A stretch of DNA of 64,000 bases from the NCBI GenBank assembly GCA_963720075.1, contig CAVREG010000013.1, positions 85,857-149,856 on the forward strand, read 5' to 3'. The number at the start of each line of letters is the position of its first letter. Positions within the stretch are counted from its first letter, which is position 1. A program made the translations under genes and the position numbers. Of this stretch, positions 43,830 through 52,927 are shown in pieces. Source of the stretch: PALSA-188 sp963720075 (GTDB taxonomy: Bacteria > Acidobacteriota > Terriglobia > Terriglobales > Acidobacteriaceae). The notes below the pieces were generated by a model that ran no database searches, was not told where the DNA came from, and saw only the letters and a program-made list of their open reading frames with translations.

Positions 43830-45664
43830 TTGGTTTCATCAAAAATAGCCGCGTACTTTTCGGTCTTTTGTTAGTTGCGCTGGGCAGGTTATGCGTTTCA
43901 GCGCAGGACGCCCAAAACTCCCCAATACAACCAGTCCGATACACGGTCTCCCTGGCGAGGGCACGGGAACATCTCGTATCAGTAAAAATCGAATTGCCGC
44001 CCGGAACTGCCGAAAGAAATTTGCAGCTGCCAGTCTGGTACGCCCTGTATCAGGTTCGTGATTTTTCCCAATACGTCAGATCGGTGCGAACTGCGACTTC
44101 ATCAGCCACCATTCAAATGATTGACAAAAGTCAATGGCGGATCACTGGAGCGCAAACCGGCGCAGAGATTGACTATGAGATTTACGAGGATGAACCCGGT
44201 CCATTTGGAGCCCAGCTTAATTCGCATCATGCATTCTTCAATCTCGCGGAGATTCTGATGTATCCGGCAGATGCGCCTGATTCGGCGATGGAAATCCGCT
44301 TCACCGATATTCCCGACACCTGGCGTACGGGCACGACCCTGCGCCCCTCGGCCAACGGATTTACCGCATCCAGCTATGACGAACTTGTTGACTCTCCGGT
44401 TGAAATCAGCCCATTTGAGGAGGATGATTTCGATGAAGATGGCGGCCATTATCGCGTGCTCGTTGACGCAATTCGCGGGGACTACGACATGAACAAAATC
44501 CTGCCGATGCTTCAGCGAATTGTCTCCGCCGAAGTAAGCTGGATGGCAGATCGTCCTTTTCAAACATATTTGTTCATCTACCACTTCCCTCGCGAGTCGG
44601 GCGGGGGCGGCATGGAGCACTCCTACAGCACCGCGATTGACATCAACGCACATACTTTGGCTTTCGATCCTTATGCATTGGAGAGCATAACCGCTCACGA
44701 GTTTTTCCACCTGTGGAACGTGAAGCGGATTCGGCCGCAACCATTGGAACCTCCCGACTACACGAAAGAAAATTACACGGATGCTCTTTGGTTTAGTGAG
44801 GGAGTTACAAGCACCGTCGAAGATTACATGCTGCTGCGCGCAGGATTGCTCGACGAACATGAATACCTTTCGCATTTGGCCTCCGCCATCGCGGAACTGG
44901 AAAATCGTCCCGCCCATCTCACACAATCTGCTGAGGAATCCAGCCTCGACGCCTGGCTTGAAAAATATTCCTATTACCGCGGACCGGAACGCAGCATTTC
45001 CTATTACAACAAAGGAGATCTGCTCGGAGTACTTCTTGATCTTAAAATGCGCGACGCGAGCAACGGAACAAAGTCATTGCGAGATCTCCTTCAATGGATG
45101 AATTCAAATTACGCTCAGAAGAACAAATTGTTTTTTGATTCCGAGGGTGTGCGCCAGGCAGCCGAGATTGTCACCCATTCCGATCTGAGTGTATTTTTTG
45201 AGAAATATGTTGCAGGCACCGATGAGATTCCGTGGAATGATTTCTTCAAAACTGTCGGACTGCAATTAGCGATTGATAAAGTTCAATTGGCTGATCTAGG
45301 TTTCGCGGCCGTTCGCAACTTCGATTCGCCGTTGACGGTGATTTCCGTCGCTGAAAATAGCGCGGCTGAGCATGCCGGACTCGCCAGGGACGATGTGATT
45401 ATGAAAATTAACGGCCATAATCCGTCCGGCAATGGCCCATCTGGAAATTTCGAGCACAGCGTGGCGGCATTGCGTCCCGGACAAACAATTCGCCTACGCA
45501 TTCGCAACCAGACTGGCGAGCGGGAATTGAGTTGGAAACTGGACACACGAAACGCTCTCGAATGTCGCCTCGACGACGTGGACAACATCACGCCGAAACA
45601 GAAAGCCAGGCGCGCCGCGTGGCTAAAAGGCGAGTCGGAGAAAATCGGACAGGCGCATCCATGA
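43826..45664 (+). CDS. M61-family aminopeptidase-like protein with PDZ domain
   Basis: A 612-residue exported protein with an N-terminal signal (LFGLLLVALGRLCVSAQ). Domains: beta-rich N-terminal domain, gluzincin catalytic domain with HEFFH at residues 291-295 (ITAHEFFHLWNVKRIRP) and the further glutamate in WFSEGVTSTVEDYM, then a C-terminal PDZ domain (about 520-585: DSPLTVISVAENSAAEHAGL). The family includes glycyl aminopeptidases; substrate unknown, location periplasmic. GTG start overlapping the mpl stop. The plsC ATG overlaps its stop by four bases. Confidence 0.9.
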   Translation: MIGFIKNSRVLFGLLLVALGRLCVSAQDAQNSPIQPVRYTVSLARAREHLVSVKIELPPGTAERNLQLPVWYALYQVRDFSQYVRSVRTATSSATIQMIDKSQWRITGAQTGAEIDYEIYEDEPGPFGAQLNSHHAFFNLAEILMYPADAPDSAMEIRFTDIPDTWRTGTTLRPSANGFTASSYDELVDSPVEISPFEEDDFDEDGGHYRVLVDAIRGDYDMNKILPMLQRIVSAEVSWMADRPFQTYLFIYHFPRESGGGGMEHSYSTAIDINAHTLAFDPYALESITAHEFFHLWNVKRIRPQPLEPPDYTKENYTDALWFSEGVTSTVEDYMLLRAGLLDEHEYLSHLASAIAELENRPAHLTQSAEESSLDAWLEKYSYYRGPERSISYYNKGDLLGVLLDLKMRDASNGTKSLRDLLQWMNSNYAQKNKLFFDSEGVRQAAEIVTHSDLSVFFEKYVAGTDEIPWNDFFKTVGLQLAIDKVQLADLGFAAVRNFDSPLTVISVAENSAAEHAGLARDDVIMKINGHNPSGNGPSGNFEHSVAALRPGQTIRLRIRNQTGERELSWKLDTRNALECRLDDVDNITPKQKARRAAWLKGESEKIGQAHP

Positions 45665-46404
45665 TCCGGACGCTTTTAATGCTCGGGTTCTGGACGGCGC
45701 TTCTTCCGTTGGCGGCGCTGCTGGGTTTTCCATGGACTTTGATCACTGGAAACGTCAACTTTCTTTATCGCATGGGAATGTGGGGCGCCGGGACCGGCGT
45801 CCGCATCGCCGGAATTCAAGTGAGAACCATCGGTATGGATATGCTTGATCCGGCGCAGAATTATATTTTCATGTGCAATCACGTTTCTAACATTGATCCG
45901 CCATTGTTGCTGCCGCTCATTCCCGGCCGCACTTCGGTGATGGTAAAAAAAGAATTGTTCAGATATCCGCTGTTGGGCAAGATGATGCGCTTGGGTTCCT
46001 TGGTTCCAATTGACCGCGGAAATCGAGAATCCGGGATCGCCGCCGTGCGATACGCCTCGCAAGTCATCCGCAGCGGCGTCAGCATGACGATTTTTGTCGA
46101 GGGAAAACGTTCCCTTGATGGAAAACTACTGCCATTCAAGAAAGGCCCTTTCTATTTGGCCGAAGAGTGCGGTATTCCAGTCGTGCCAATCACCATTGCC
46201 GGAACACATTTCATTATGCCCAAACGACGTTTCGCGATCAAATCGGGGGTTGCGACCGTGATTTTTCATGACGCCATCGAGCCCAAAGACTTTGGCAGTC
46301 GCGAATGTCTGATGCAAAAAGTTCGGAGGGCAATTGATGCCGGATTGCCGCCGGAGTTTCAAGAGGCGACCGTTGTGACCACAGAGGATTCAAAGGTTCA
46401 CTGA
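45661..46404 (+). CDS. plsC: 1-acyl-sn-glycerol-3-phosphate acyltransferase
   Basis: PlsC acylates lysophosphatidate to phosphatidate at the inner membrane, the step after PlsY. The 247-residue protein has an N-terminal membrane segment and the acyltransferase motifs NHVSNIDPP (HxxxxD-type with the usual NH), SMTIFVEGKRSLDG (motif III with EG), and the VPITIAGTHFIMP segment. The ATG overlaps the M61 stop (ATGA), giving the same start that the hydrophobic N-terminus requires. It ends a run of four-base overlaps that begins with mpl. Confidence 0.9.
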   Translation: MIRTLLMLGFWTALLPLAALLGFPWTLITGNVNFLYRMGMWGAGTGVRIAGIQVRTIGMDMLDPAQNYIFMCNHVSNIDPPLLLPLIPGRTSVMVKKELFRYPLLGKMMRLGSLVPIDRGNRESGIAAVRYASQVIRSGVSMTIFVEGKRSLDGKLLPFKKGPFYLAEECGIPVVPITIAGTHFIMPKRRFAIKSGVATVIFHDAIEPKDFGSRECLMQKVRRAIDAGLPPEFQEATVVTTEDSKVH

Positions 46405-46451
46405 AAGAAAACCGCAAAGGACTCAGATCAAGAAAGTTTTCAGGCCATGGT

Positions 46452-47492
46452 TTATCGCCGCTTTTCTTCGCGATCCGTTGCTTCTTCGGCGGTTCCAGAT
46501 TTTAATGATCGGATCAGCCTCGCCATCTCTGGCAACTTACTCAGGATTGCCGAATATTTAAGCCACAGCTTGTGATCCACCGCTGGAGCTCCGCTCACAA
46601 TCGCGCCTGCCGCGACGTCATTAGCGACTCCGCTTTGCGGAGTAACGATAGCACCGTCGCCAATTTTGCAGTGTCCAACCACTCCGACCTGCCCAGTGAG
46701 GATCACGTTATTCCCAATCTTGGTGGATCCGGCCAGACCAACCTGCGATGCTAACAGCGAATCGTTGCCTATGTGACTGCCGTGACCAACTTGAACCAGG
46801 TTATCTATTTTTGTGCCGCTTCCAATTCTGGTTTCACTCACGCTGGCGCGGTCAATGCACGAGTTGGCTTGTATTTCAACGTCGTCCCCGATAATTGTCG
46901 GCATCGGCTGCAAGATCTTGTGCCAGTGTCCGGCGTCATCTTTCGCGAAACCAAAACCATCCGCGCCTACGACGACGCCATTTTGCAGCGTGACGTTGTT
47001 ACCTAACCGGCAGCCCTCGCGCACGACTGCGTGCGCATGCGCGAAGAAGTTGTCCCCAATCTTAATCTCGCGATAAATCACCACATGCGCCAGCAAAACC
47101 GCATTGTCGCCGATCTGAACATCCTCGCCGATTACGACGTAAGGACCGACATGAGCGTTGGCACCGACCCTCGCTGACGCATCAATCACGGCCGTTGGAT
47201 GAATGCCTGGAACATACTTTGGCAGCTCATGAAAAAGTGCAATGGCATGAGCAAATGCGAGATAAGGATTCTTGCTGCGTAGCATCGCCACAGAAAGAGC
47301 CGGGAAGTCCTCGCTTACGATCACCGCCGAGGCCTTCGTGCTTCGCGCTGCTGAAGCGTACTTGGGATTAGAGACAAAAGTAATTTGTCCAGGCGCGGCA
47401 TCTTCGATTCCAGCAACGCCGGTGATCTCAGCGTCGGGAGAACCATTTTCAATGCGTGCGCCGAGTGCAGATGCAATTTGCGAAAGTTTCAT
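46452..47492 (-). CDS. lpxD: UDP-3-O-acylglucosamine N-acyltransferase
   Basis: LpxD adds the second (amide-linked) acyl chain in lipid A synthesis, showing that the organism makes LPS-type lipid. The 346-residue protein has the N-terminal uridine-binding domain (MKLSQIASALGARIENGSPD) and a left-handed parallel beta-helix built from hexapeptide repeats, with HAHAVVREGCRLG and the GADGFGFAKDD segment near the catalytic histidine, and LVQVGHGSHIGNDSLLASQV. ATG at 47492; a GTG four codons upstream is possible. The other lpx genes are not nearby. Convergent with plsC, divergent from fabH. Confidence 0.95.
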   Translation of the reverse strand: MKLSQIASALGARIENGSPDAEITGVAGIEDAAPGQITFVSNPKYASAARSTKASAVIVSEDFPALSVAMLRSKNPYLAFAHAIALFHELPKYVPGIHPTAVIDASARVGANAHVGPYVVIGEDVQIGDNAVLLAHVVIYREIKIGDNFFAHAHAVVREGCRLGNNVTLQNGVVVGADGFGFAKDDAGHWHKILQPMPTIIGDDVEIQANSCIDRASVSETRIGSGTKIDNLVQVGHGSHIGNDSLLASQVGLAGSTKIGNNVILTGQVGVVGHCKIGDGAIVTPQSGVANDVAAGAIVSGAPAVDHKLWLKYSAILSKLPEMARLIRSLKSGTAEEATDREEKRR

Positions 47493-47647
47493 AGCAAGTC
47501 TCACGCAAGCGAGTCAACAGGCGATTGTAACGGAGGAATCCAGAAACGGCAGGGCCTGCGAACAAGTTCCGCGAGCTCGAATGTCCGGTCGAACGTTACT
47601 CATCGGCTACAATAGCCTTTCTCATTTCACTTGGGGGATTCTATCGA

Positions 47648-48655
47648 GTGACCCAACCCGCGCTCTTAAAGGTCAAGATCAGCGCTCTCGGCACTTACGT
47701 TCCGCCCCGCCTCCTGACCAACGCCGATCTCTCAAAGATGGTCGAAACTTCCGACGAATGGATCATGCAGCGAATCGGAATTCGCGAGCGCCATATTGTG
47801 GACAGAGGCGTCGCGACCAGTGATTTGGCGGTTGAAGCCGCAAAGAAGGCGCTGGCCGAACGCGGCCTGACAGCAGCTGATATAGAGGCGATCATCGTCG
47901 GCACGGTCACCCCAGACATGCTCTTCCCGTCAACGGCTTGCCTGGTGCAAAACAAACTCGGCGCATCCGGAGTTTGGGGATTCGACCTATCCGCGGCGTG
48001 CTCGGCCTTTGTATATGCGCTGCAAACGGGTGCGCAGTTCATTGCCACGGGTGCGCACAAAAAAGTCATGGTCATTGGCGCGGACGTTATGTCTTCGATC
48101 ATTGACTATACCGATCGCGCCACGTGCGTGATTTTCGGTGATGGCGCCGGCGCGGTGATCCTCGAACCAGCCAATGAGGATGACGATTTAGGCCTGATTG
48201 ATTTCATTCACGAAGTGGACGGTGCGGGTGGTTGCTCGCTGTACATGCCGGGTGGTGGCAGTTTGCATCCTTCAACCCACGAAACCGTGGACAAGAAAAT
48301 GCACTTCGTACACCAGGACGGCGGAGCGGTTTTTAAATTTGCGGTCCGCAAAATGACCGAAGTCTGCGAGAGAATTCTGCAACGCAACGGATTCACCGCG
48401 GCTGATCTCAATCTTTTTATCCCTCACCAGGCGAATAAAAGAATTATCACAGCGACCGCGGAACGCTTGGGCTTGGCGGCGGAAAACATCGTGATCAACA
48501 TTGATCGCTACGGAAACACTACAGCCGGCACCATTCCGTTAGCGATGGATACCGCCAGGCAGGAAGGCCGCTTAAAGAAGGGCGATCTGGTATTGCTCGC
48601 GTCGGTGGGAGCGGGATTCACCGTTGGCGCGACGCTGCTGCGCTGGGCTTATTAG
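47648..48655 (+). CDS. fabH: 3-oxoacyl-[acyl-carrier-protein] synthase III
   Basis: FabH starts fatty acid chains by condensing acyl-CoA with malonyl-ACP. The 335-residue thiolase-fold protein has the catalytic triad: Cys118 (FDLSAACSAFVYAL), His in IPHQANKRI and Asn in NIDRYGNTTAGTIP. The N-terminus KISALGTYVPPRLLTNADL is family-typical. The start is GTG. Divergent from lpxD across 155 bases, with TACAAT about 35 bases upstream as a possible -10 box. Confidence 0.95.
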   Translation: MTQPALLKVKISALGTYVPPRLLTNADLSKMVETSDEWIMQRIGIRERHIVDRGVATSDLAVEAAKKALAERGLTAADIEAIIVGTVTPDMLFPSTACLVQNKLGASGVWGFDLSAACSAFVYALQTGAQFIATGAHKKVMVIGADVMSSIIDYTDRATCVIFGDGAGAVILEPANEDDDLGLIDFIHEVDGAGGCSLYMPGGGSLHPSTHETVDKKMHFVHQDGGAVFKFAVRKMTEVCERILQRNGFTAADLNLFIPHQANKRIITATAERLGLAAENIVINIDRYGNTTAGTIPLAMDTARQEGRLKKGDLVLLASVGAGFTVGATLLRWAY

Positions 48656-48714
48656 GTTGGCACTTGGTGTAAGAAGAATGAGCTAAATTCACGCTTGTAT
48701 AATGGTTGGCGTCC

Positions 48715-50337
48715 ATGGACTGGCGGCCTGCGCCCGTAGTCAACTATCTGTTTAACGCCGAGTCTGGGGCGACTGACCGCTTCATTCCCCGCTGGATTTT
48801 TCTTCGCTCTCTAGGCCTCATTTATTTTTCCGCGTTTTTCTCACTCGCCTTTCAAATTCGAGGGTTGATCGGCCCGAATGGAATTCTTCCCGCGACAGAA
48901 TATTTGCAGGCCGTAGCAGCTCAGCTTGGGACGATGCGGTTTTGGTTTGCGCCGACACTGTTGTGGATCTCCAGTGGTTCGCACATGTTGATGGCGTTGT
49001 GCTGGGTGGGAATGTTGGCGTCGTTGTTAATCGTTGTGAATGTGTGGCCGCGCGTCGCGCTTGCCATTTGCTTTGTGTGCTTTCTCTCTTTCGTCAGCGC
49101 CGCCGGAGACTTCTCCAGCTATCAGTCTGACGGCATGCTGCTCGAAGCCGGCTTCATATCGCTGTTTCTCGTACCGCCAGGATTTCGCCCGCGCTGGGCC
49201 AGCACATTGCCTTCGCCGCGAGCCAGTTGGTTTCTACTTCAATGGGAATGGTTTCGAATCTATTTCGAGTCCGGAGTCGCCAAGATTGCCAGTGGTGATC
49301 CGCAATGGCGGAACTTCACGGCGATGGATCAGTATTATCAAAACGGACCGCTGCCTACGTGGATCGGCTGGTACGTGCAACACCTGCCGCATTGGTTTCA
49401 TGCGGGCAGCGTTTACGCAACGCTTGCGCTCGAACTTGGACTGGTCTGGCTGTTCTTTCTGCCGCGCCGTTTTCGCATCGTTCTCTTTTTCATCGTAACG
49501 CCATGGGAAATTGGCGTGATTCTTACCGCCAATTATGCGTTTCTGAACTACATCGTGCTGGCGCTGGGATTTTTGTTGTTGGACGACAAGTTTTGTGCGC
49601 ACTTTTTGCCGGCCCGGTGGAAGGTGAAGCTCCTGCCGGCGGCTCCCACTGTGCTCGTCAAAGATCCCGCAGCTGCTCCCGCGAAGAGAGACCAACGAAG
49701 TTCTTACAAAACGTCGGCTCTCACCGCGCTTAAACTTTCCGTAACGGCCGTGATGCTGAGCTGGGTTTTCTATGCCACCACCGCTCAATTAGTATGGATG
49801 TTCCTTCCAAGAGCGCCACTTCCTATTTCTCCCGTAACCGCGCTAGATCCCTTTCGCATTGCAAATCGTTACGGCCTGTTTGCGGTCATGACTCGCGCAC
49901 GGTACGAAATTGAATTTCAGGGCTCGATGGATGGACAGAATTGGTTGGCGTATCCATTTCGCTATAAGCCGCAGGATATTCAGAAACCACCCGGAATTTA
50001 TGCGCCATACCAGCCACGCTTCGATTGGAATCTGTGGTTCGCGTCTCTGGGTTCGTGGCGAGAGTATCCGCTGGTCACCAGCACCGAAGAACGATTGCTG
50101 GCGAATGATCCCGATGTATTGTCGCTTTTCGCGGACAATCCTTTTGCGAAGCAGGCACCGAATCAGGTGCGTGCCGTGCTATGGCAATACTGGTTCACCA
50201 GCATGGCGGAGAAGCGTTCCACGGGCGCGTGGTGGCGTCGCGAATATCTGGGACTGTACGCTCCCACGCTGGGACACGACGTAAGCGGTAAGATCGAAGT
50301 TGAGCAATGGCCGCAGACGAGTGCTCCGCAGCCTTAA
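48715..50337 (+). CDS. Lipase maturation factor family membrane protein
   Basis: A 540-residue polytopic membrane protein of the LMF1/LMF2-like family: SGATDRFIPRWIFLRSLGLI at the start, LLQWEWFRIYFESGVAKIAS (a family hallmark), the PLPTWIGWYVQHLPHWFH segment, and a soluble C-terminal region (about 370-540) with RYGLFAVMTRARYEIEFQGS and RPRFDW-like YQPRFDWNLWF. In animals LMF1 helps lipases fold in the ER; the bacterial role is unknown. The ATG at 48715 follows a TATAAT at 48698-48703. Confidence 0.82.
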   Translation: MDWRPAPVVNYLFNAESGATDRFIPRWIFLRSLGLIYFSAFFSLAFQIRGLIGPNGILPATEYLQAVAAQLGTMRFWFAPTLLWISSGSHMLMALCWVGMLASLLIVVNVWPRVALAICFVCFLSFVSAAGDFSSYQSDGMLLEAGFISLFLVPPGFRPRWASTLPSPRASWFLLQWEWFRIYFESGVAKIASGDPQWRNFTAMDQYYQNGPLPTWIGWYVQHLPHWFHAGSVYATLALELGLVWLFFLPRRFRIVLFFIVTPWEIGVILTANYAFLNYIVLALGFLLLDDKFCAHFLPARWKVKLLPAAPTVLVKDPAAAPAKRDQRSSYKTSALTALKLSVTAVMLSWVFYATTAQLVWMFLPRAPLPISPVTALDPFRIANRYGLFAVMTRARYEIEFQGSMDGQNWLAYPFRYKPQDIQKPPGIYAPYQPRFDWNLWFASLGSWREYPLVTSTEERLLANDPDVLSLFADNPFAKQAPNQVRAVLWQYWFTSMAEKRSTGAWWRREYLGLYAPTLGHDVSGKIEVEQWPQTSAPQP

Positions 50338-50352
50338 TGACTATGATGGAGA

Positions 50353-50393
50353 GACGGGCGTCCCCGCCCGTCAGGCCGGGCGAGACGCCCGGC
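50353..50393. repeat. Tandem palindromes (family D)
   Basis: Two palindromes in a row, GACGGGCG-TCCC-CGCCCGTC (50353-50372) and GCCGGGCG-AGA-CGCCCGGC (50375-50393), fill the gap between the lipase-maturation-factor gene and the next gene. They share the GGGCG..CGCCC core with 40365-40382. They could form two stable hairpins in the transcript. Confidence 0.7.
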
Positions 50394-50427
50394 ACTCCAT
50401 TCGCATGACGGAAGGGTTCAAAGAAAT

Positions 50428-51840
50428 ATGAAGCGCCGCGTCTGCGTCATCGGCAGTGGGCCGAATGGTTTGGCAGCAGCAATCATCCTTGCTCAAAAGG
50501 GCCTTCAGGTGGACGTATTCGAAGCCGAGGCAACTCCCGGCGGCGGCGCCCGAACTCTCGAGTTGACCGTTCCCAGTTTTCTGCATGACTTCGGATCGGC
50601 CGTGCATCCCATGGCGATTGGGTCACCTTTCTTCTCCGCGTTACCGTTAACGGATTATGGACTAACATGGATTTACTCGCCCGCTACGTTAGCCCACCCC
50701 TTCGACGACGGAACCGCCATTACTCTGGAACGCGACTTCAAAAATGCCGACACGGCATTTGGGATTGATGCCAAACCTTGGCGCAGCCTGATGGAACCTT
50801 TCGCGAATCGCTGGCCTGAATTCTCAAAAGAAATACTTGCGCCGGTTCATCTTCCATTTCGCCATCCCTTCATGATGGGACGCCTCGGATTGATGGCGCT
50901 CTCGTCGGCAAAGGGTATCGTGAGCCGCTTTCATGACCCGCGCACAAAGGCTCTTTTCGCCGGGCTCGCTGCCCATTCTTTTCTGAGTTTGGACGAACCC
51001 TTGAGCGGCGCTTTCGGCGTAATACTCGGAGCAGCCGCCCATGCTGTCGGATGGCCGATTCCGCAGCGCGGGTCGCAGTCCATTACCAACGCATTGTGCG
51101 GCCATTTGTCTGCGCTTGGCGGCGTGGTGACAACATCTCGCCGAATCGAAAGCCTGTCAGAGCTGAAGGACTACGATTTGACGCTGTGCGATGTGACGCC
51201 GCGCCAGTTGTTGCGGATTGGCGGCGCGAGATTCTCCGACACTTTCAAACGCCTGCTGACGAGGTATCGCTACGGCCCAGGAATATTTAAAGTTGACTAC
51301 GCTTTGTCAGCGCCAATACCGTGGCGTGCCTCCGAATGCTTGCGCGCCGCGACAGTTCACATCGGTGGAAGCTTCGAAGAAATTGCAGAATCCGAAAAGG
51401 CGATGTCGCAGGCTAAACTCGCGGAGCGCCCCTTCGTTCTGCTGGCTCAGCCCAGTCTATTCGACCCAACCCGCGCCCCGAAAGGGAAGCAGACCGCGTG
51501 GGCTTACTGCCACGTTCCCAACGGATCAACTTTCGATATGCTGCCCAGACTCGAAGCGCAGATCGAACGGTTCGCGCCCGGTTTTGCGGATTGCATTCTG
51601 GCGCGAAAAATATTTTCTCCCGCCGCCCTCGAAGCGATGGACGCAAATCTCATCGGCGGGGACATCAACGGCGGCGCAATGGACATCAGCCAGTTTCTAT
51701 TTCGCCCAACGGCCCGAGGCTATGCCACATCGGCCAAAAATGTTTTTTTATGCTCGTCGTCAACCCCGCCCGGTGGTGGCGTGCACGGAATGTGCGGCTA
51801 CCACGCCGCAAAAACCGCGATAGCGCGGATGAAATTCTAG
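50428..51840 (+). CDS. NAD(P)/FAD-dependent oxidoreductase, phytoene-desaturase-like
   Basis: A 470-residue flavoprotein of the carotenoid desaturase/isomerase-like family (CrtI/PYROXD2 type). The N-terminal dinucleotide fold is VCVIGSGPNGLAAAIILAQ, with the second glycine-rich motif EATPGGGARTLELT. The C-terminal NAD(P)/FAD-linked segment is SSSTPPGGGVHGMCGYHAAK. Whether it acts on a carotenoid is unclear; no other carotenoid gene is nearby. A GGAAGGG site lies about 10 bases before the ATG. Confidence 0.85.
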   Translation: MKRRVCVIGSGPNGLAAAIILAQKGLQVDVFEAEATPGGGARTLELTVPSFLHDFGSAVHPMAIGSPFFSALPLTDYGLTWIYSPATLAHPFDDGTAITLERDFKNADTAFGIDAKPWRSLMEPFANRWPEFSKEILAPVHLPFRHPFMMGRLGLMALSSAKGIVSRFHDPRTKALFAGLAAHSFLSLDEPLSGAFGVILGAAAHAVGWPIPQRGSQSITNALCGHLSALGGVVTTSRRIESLSELKDYDLTLCDVTPRQLLRIGGARFSDTFKRLLTRYRYGPGIFKVDYALSAPIPWRASECLRAATVHIGGSFEEIAESEKAMSQAKLAERPFVLLAQPSLFDPTRAPKGKQTAWAYCHVPNGSTFDMLPRLEAQIERFAPGFADCILARKIFSPAALEAMDANLIGGDINGGAMDISQFLFRPTARGYATSAKNVFLCSSSTPPGGGVHGMCGYHAAKTAIARMKF

Positions 51841-51909
51841 GCCAGTATATAGCGTGCCAAGGGAATATTCGCGCCGGTGCACCCTTGAAAATTTAATCTC
51901 CGTCTGCGC

Positions 51910-52329
51910 CTACTTCTTCAGGCGAAGGTATCCATCAGTCTTTTCGATCCAATCCTGGCGAGGCGGGTGAAAAATATCCAGACTCACCGAATCAACCAAG
52001 GCTTCGGCCTTGTGCGGCATGTGCGGAGGAATAATCAGGACCTCGCCGGCGCTTACCACGATCTCCCGGCCATCTATCCAGAATCTTAAGGCACCCTTAA
52101 TCATGTAGCTAATCTGTTCGTTGTGATGCTGGTGCAGGGGAACGACGCAGCCCGTCTTCAGCAACACTCGTGCCAGCATCACCTTGCCCCCCACCACGAA
52201 CTGACGTTGCAGCAAGGGATTTAGATCTTCCAGTTCCACGGAAGCCCAGGGGGTGTGTCGTAATTTCGGTTTCGTGGCTCGTGCAGTCTTTTTCTGCGCC
52301 TTACGAGTTACGTTCTTTTTCGTTGCCAT
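51910..52329 (-). CDS. Cupin-domain protein
   Basis: About 139 residues. A lysine-rich basic N-terminus (ATKKNVTRKAQKKTARAT) precedes a single cupin barrel with both metal-binding motifs: PLHQHHNEQISYMIKG (motif 1, His-x-His and Glu) and GEVLIIPPHMPHKA (motif 2, His). It could be a metal-dependent dioxygenase, an isomerase or a small-molecule-binding regulator; nothing in the neighbourhood decides. ATG at 52329 with GGCGGGAG just upstream is chosen. Convergent with the desaturase-like gene. Confidence 0.85.
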   Translation of the reverse strand: MATKKNVTRKAQKKTARATKPKLRHTPWASVELEDLNPLLQRQFVVGGKVMLARVLLKTGCVVPLHQHHNEQISYMIKGALRFWIDGREIVVSAGEVLIIPPHMPHKAEALVDSVSLDIFHPPRQDWIEKTDGYLRLKK

Positions 52330-52493
52330 CTCCCGCCTCCCTCTGTGCGCCCCGGCCACATAATAGTCGGATTTTCCCTCTTGAGTCTCAAAAACGGAGC
52401 ATCACTCGTCACAAATTTGAGGTCAACGAGTGCAAATGCCGGTTTCAACATCTATCAGCGCAAATGATCTCTGCTCGTGGTACATTCCGCCGT

Positions 52494-52595
52494 ATGAAGC
52501 ACTTTCTTCTGATCGTTACCTTTGCATGTCTTTCGACCCTTTCAGTCTTGGCGCAAAGTGCATCCAAAGGCGGCGATGGTAACAACTGCAATTGA
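52494..52595 (+). CDS. Possible small exported peptide (33 residues)
   Basis: MKHFLLIVTFACLSTLSVLA is a near-ideal signal peptide, cleavable before QSASKGG, leaving a mature peptide of about 13 residues with one cysteine. Either it is a genuine small exported peptide or the 5' end of a decayed exported protein; the following bases show no continuing frame. No strong ribosome site is evident (CCGCCGT before the ATG). Confidence 0.4.
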   Translation: MKHFLLIVTFACLSTLSVLAQSASKGGDGNNCN

Positions 52596-52921
52596 TAAAA
52601 TGCAACTCGTTGGTCCCGTAATAACGCTTCGGATGGTTGGACACGAAACGAGCTTACGGATGCGTGCAAGGAAAAGCTGTGACAACTGACCTTGACGCCT
52701 CCCACCTTTGCACAGAGCGCAAAGATTGGCCAGCCTCCAGGTTTTGTTTAGGCCGCAACGAAAATATCTCCAAGTGTTGTGGAAAACTAAAGGTTGGGTC
52801 TGCGGTCCCGCTCTCCCTGCAACTGCGTCGCCCATTTTTTCGCTTTCCATCTACCCAGATCCCCTCTCTGCATTTATCCTGTCACGTCGCTCCTAATTCC
52901 AGCCGTAGATGATTGTGAAAA
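52596..52921. other. Gene-free interval before the Nramp-type gene
   Basis: This 326-base stretch shows no convincing gene. Reading frames from about 52637 give a short cysteine-containing sequence (for example CVQGKAVTTDLD and KCCGKLKVG) with no recognisable family, possibly the remains of the protein whose signal peptide lies at 52494. It must contain the Nramp promoter, which I cannot place. Confidence 0.35.
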
Positions 52922-52927
52922 GTGTCC

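Noticed and set aside
44102..44926. Long open frame on the minus strand (about 270 codons)
   Set aside because: It lies entirely antisense to the M61 catalytic domain, which has clear motifs; the antisense protein has no recognisable features and its length follows from the codon bias of the real gene.
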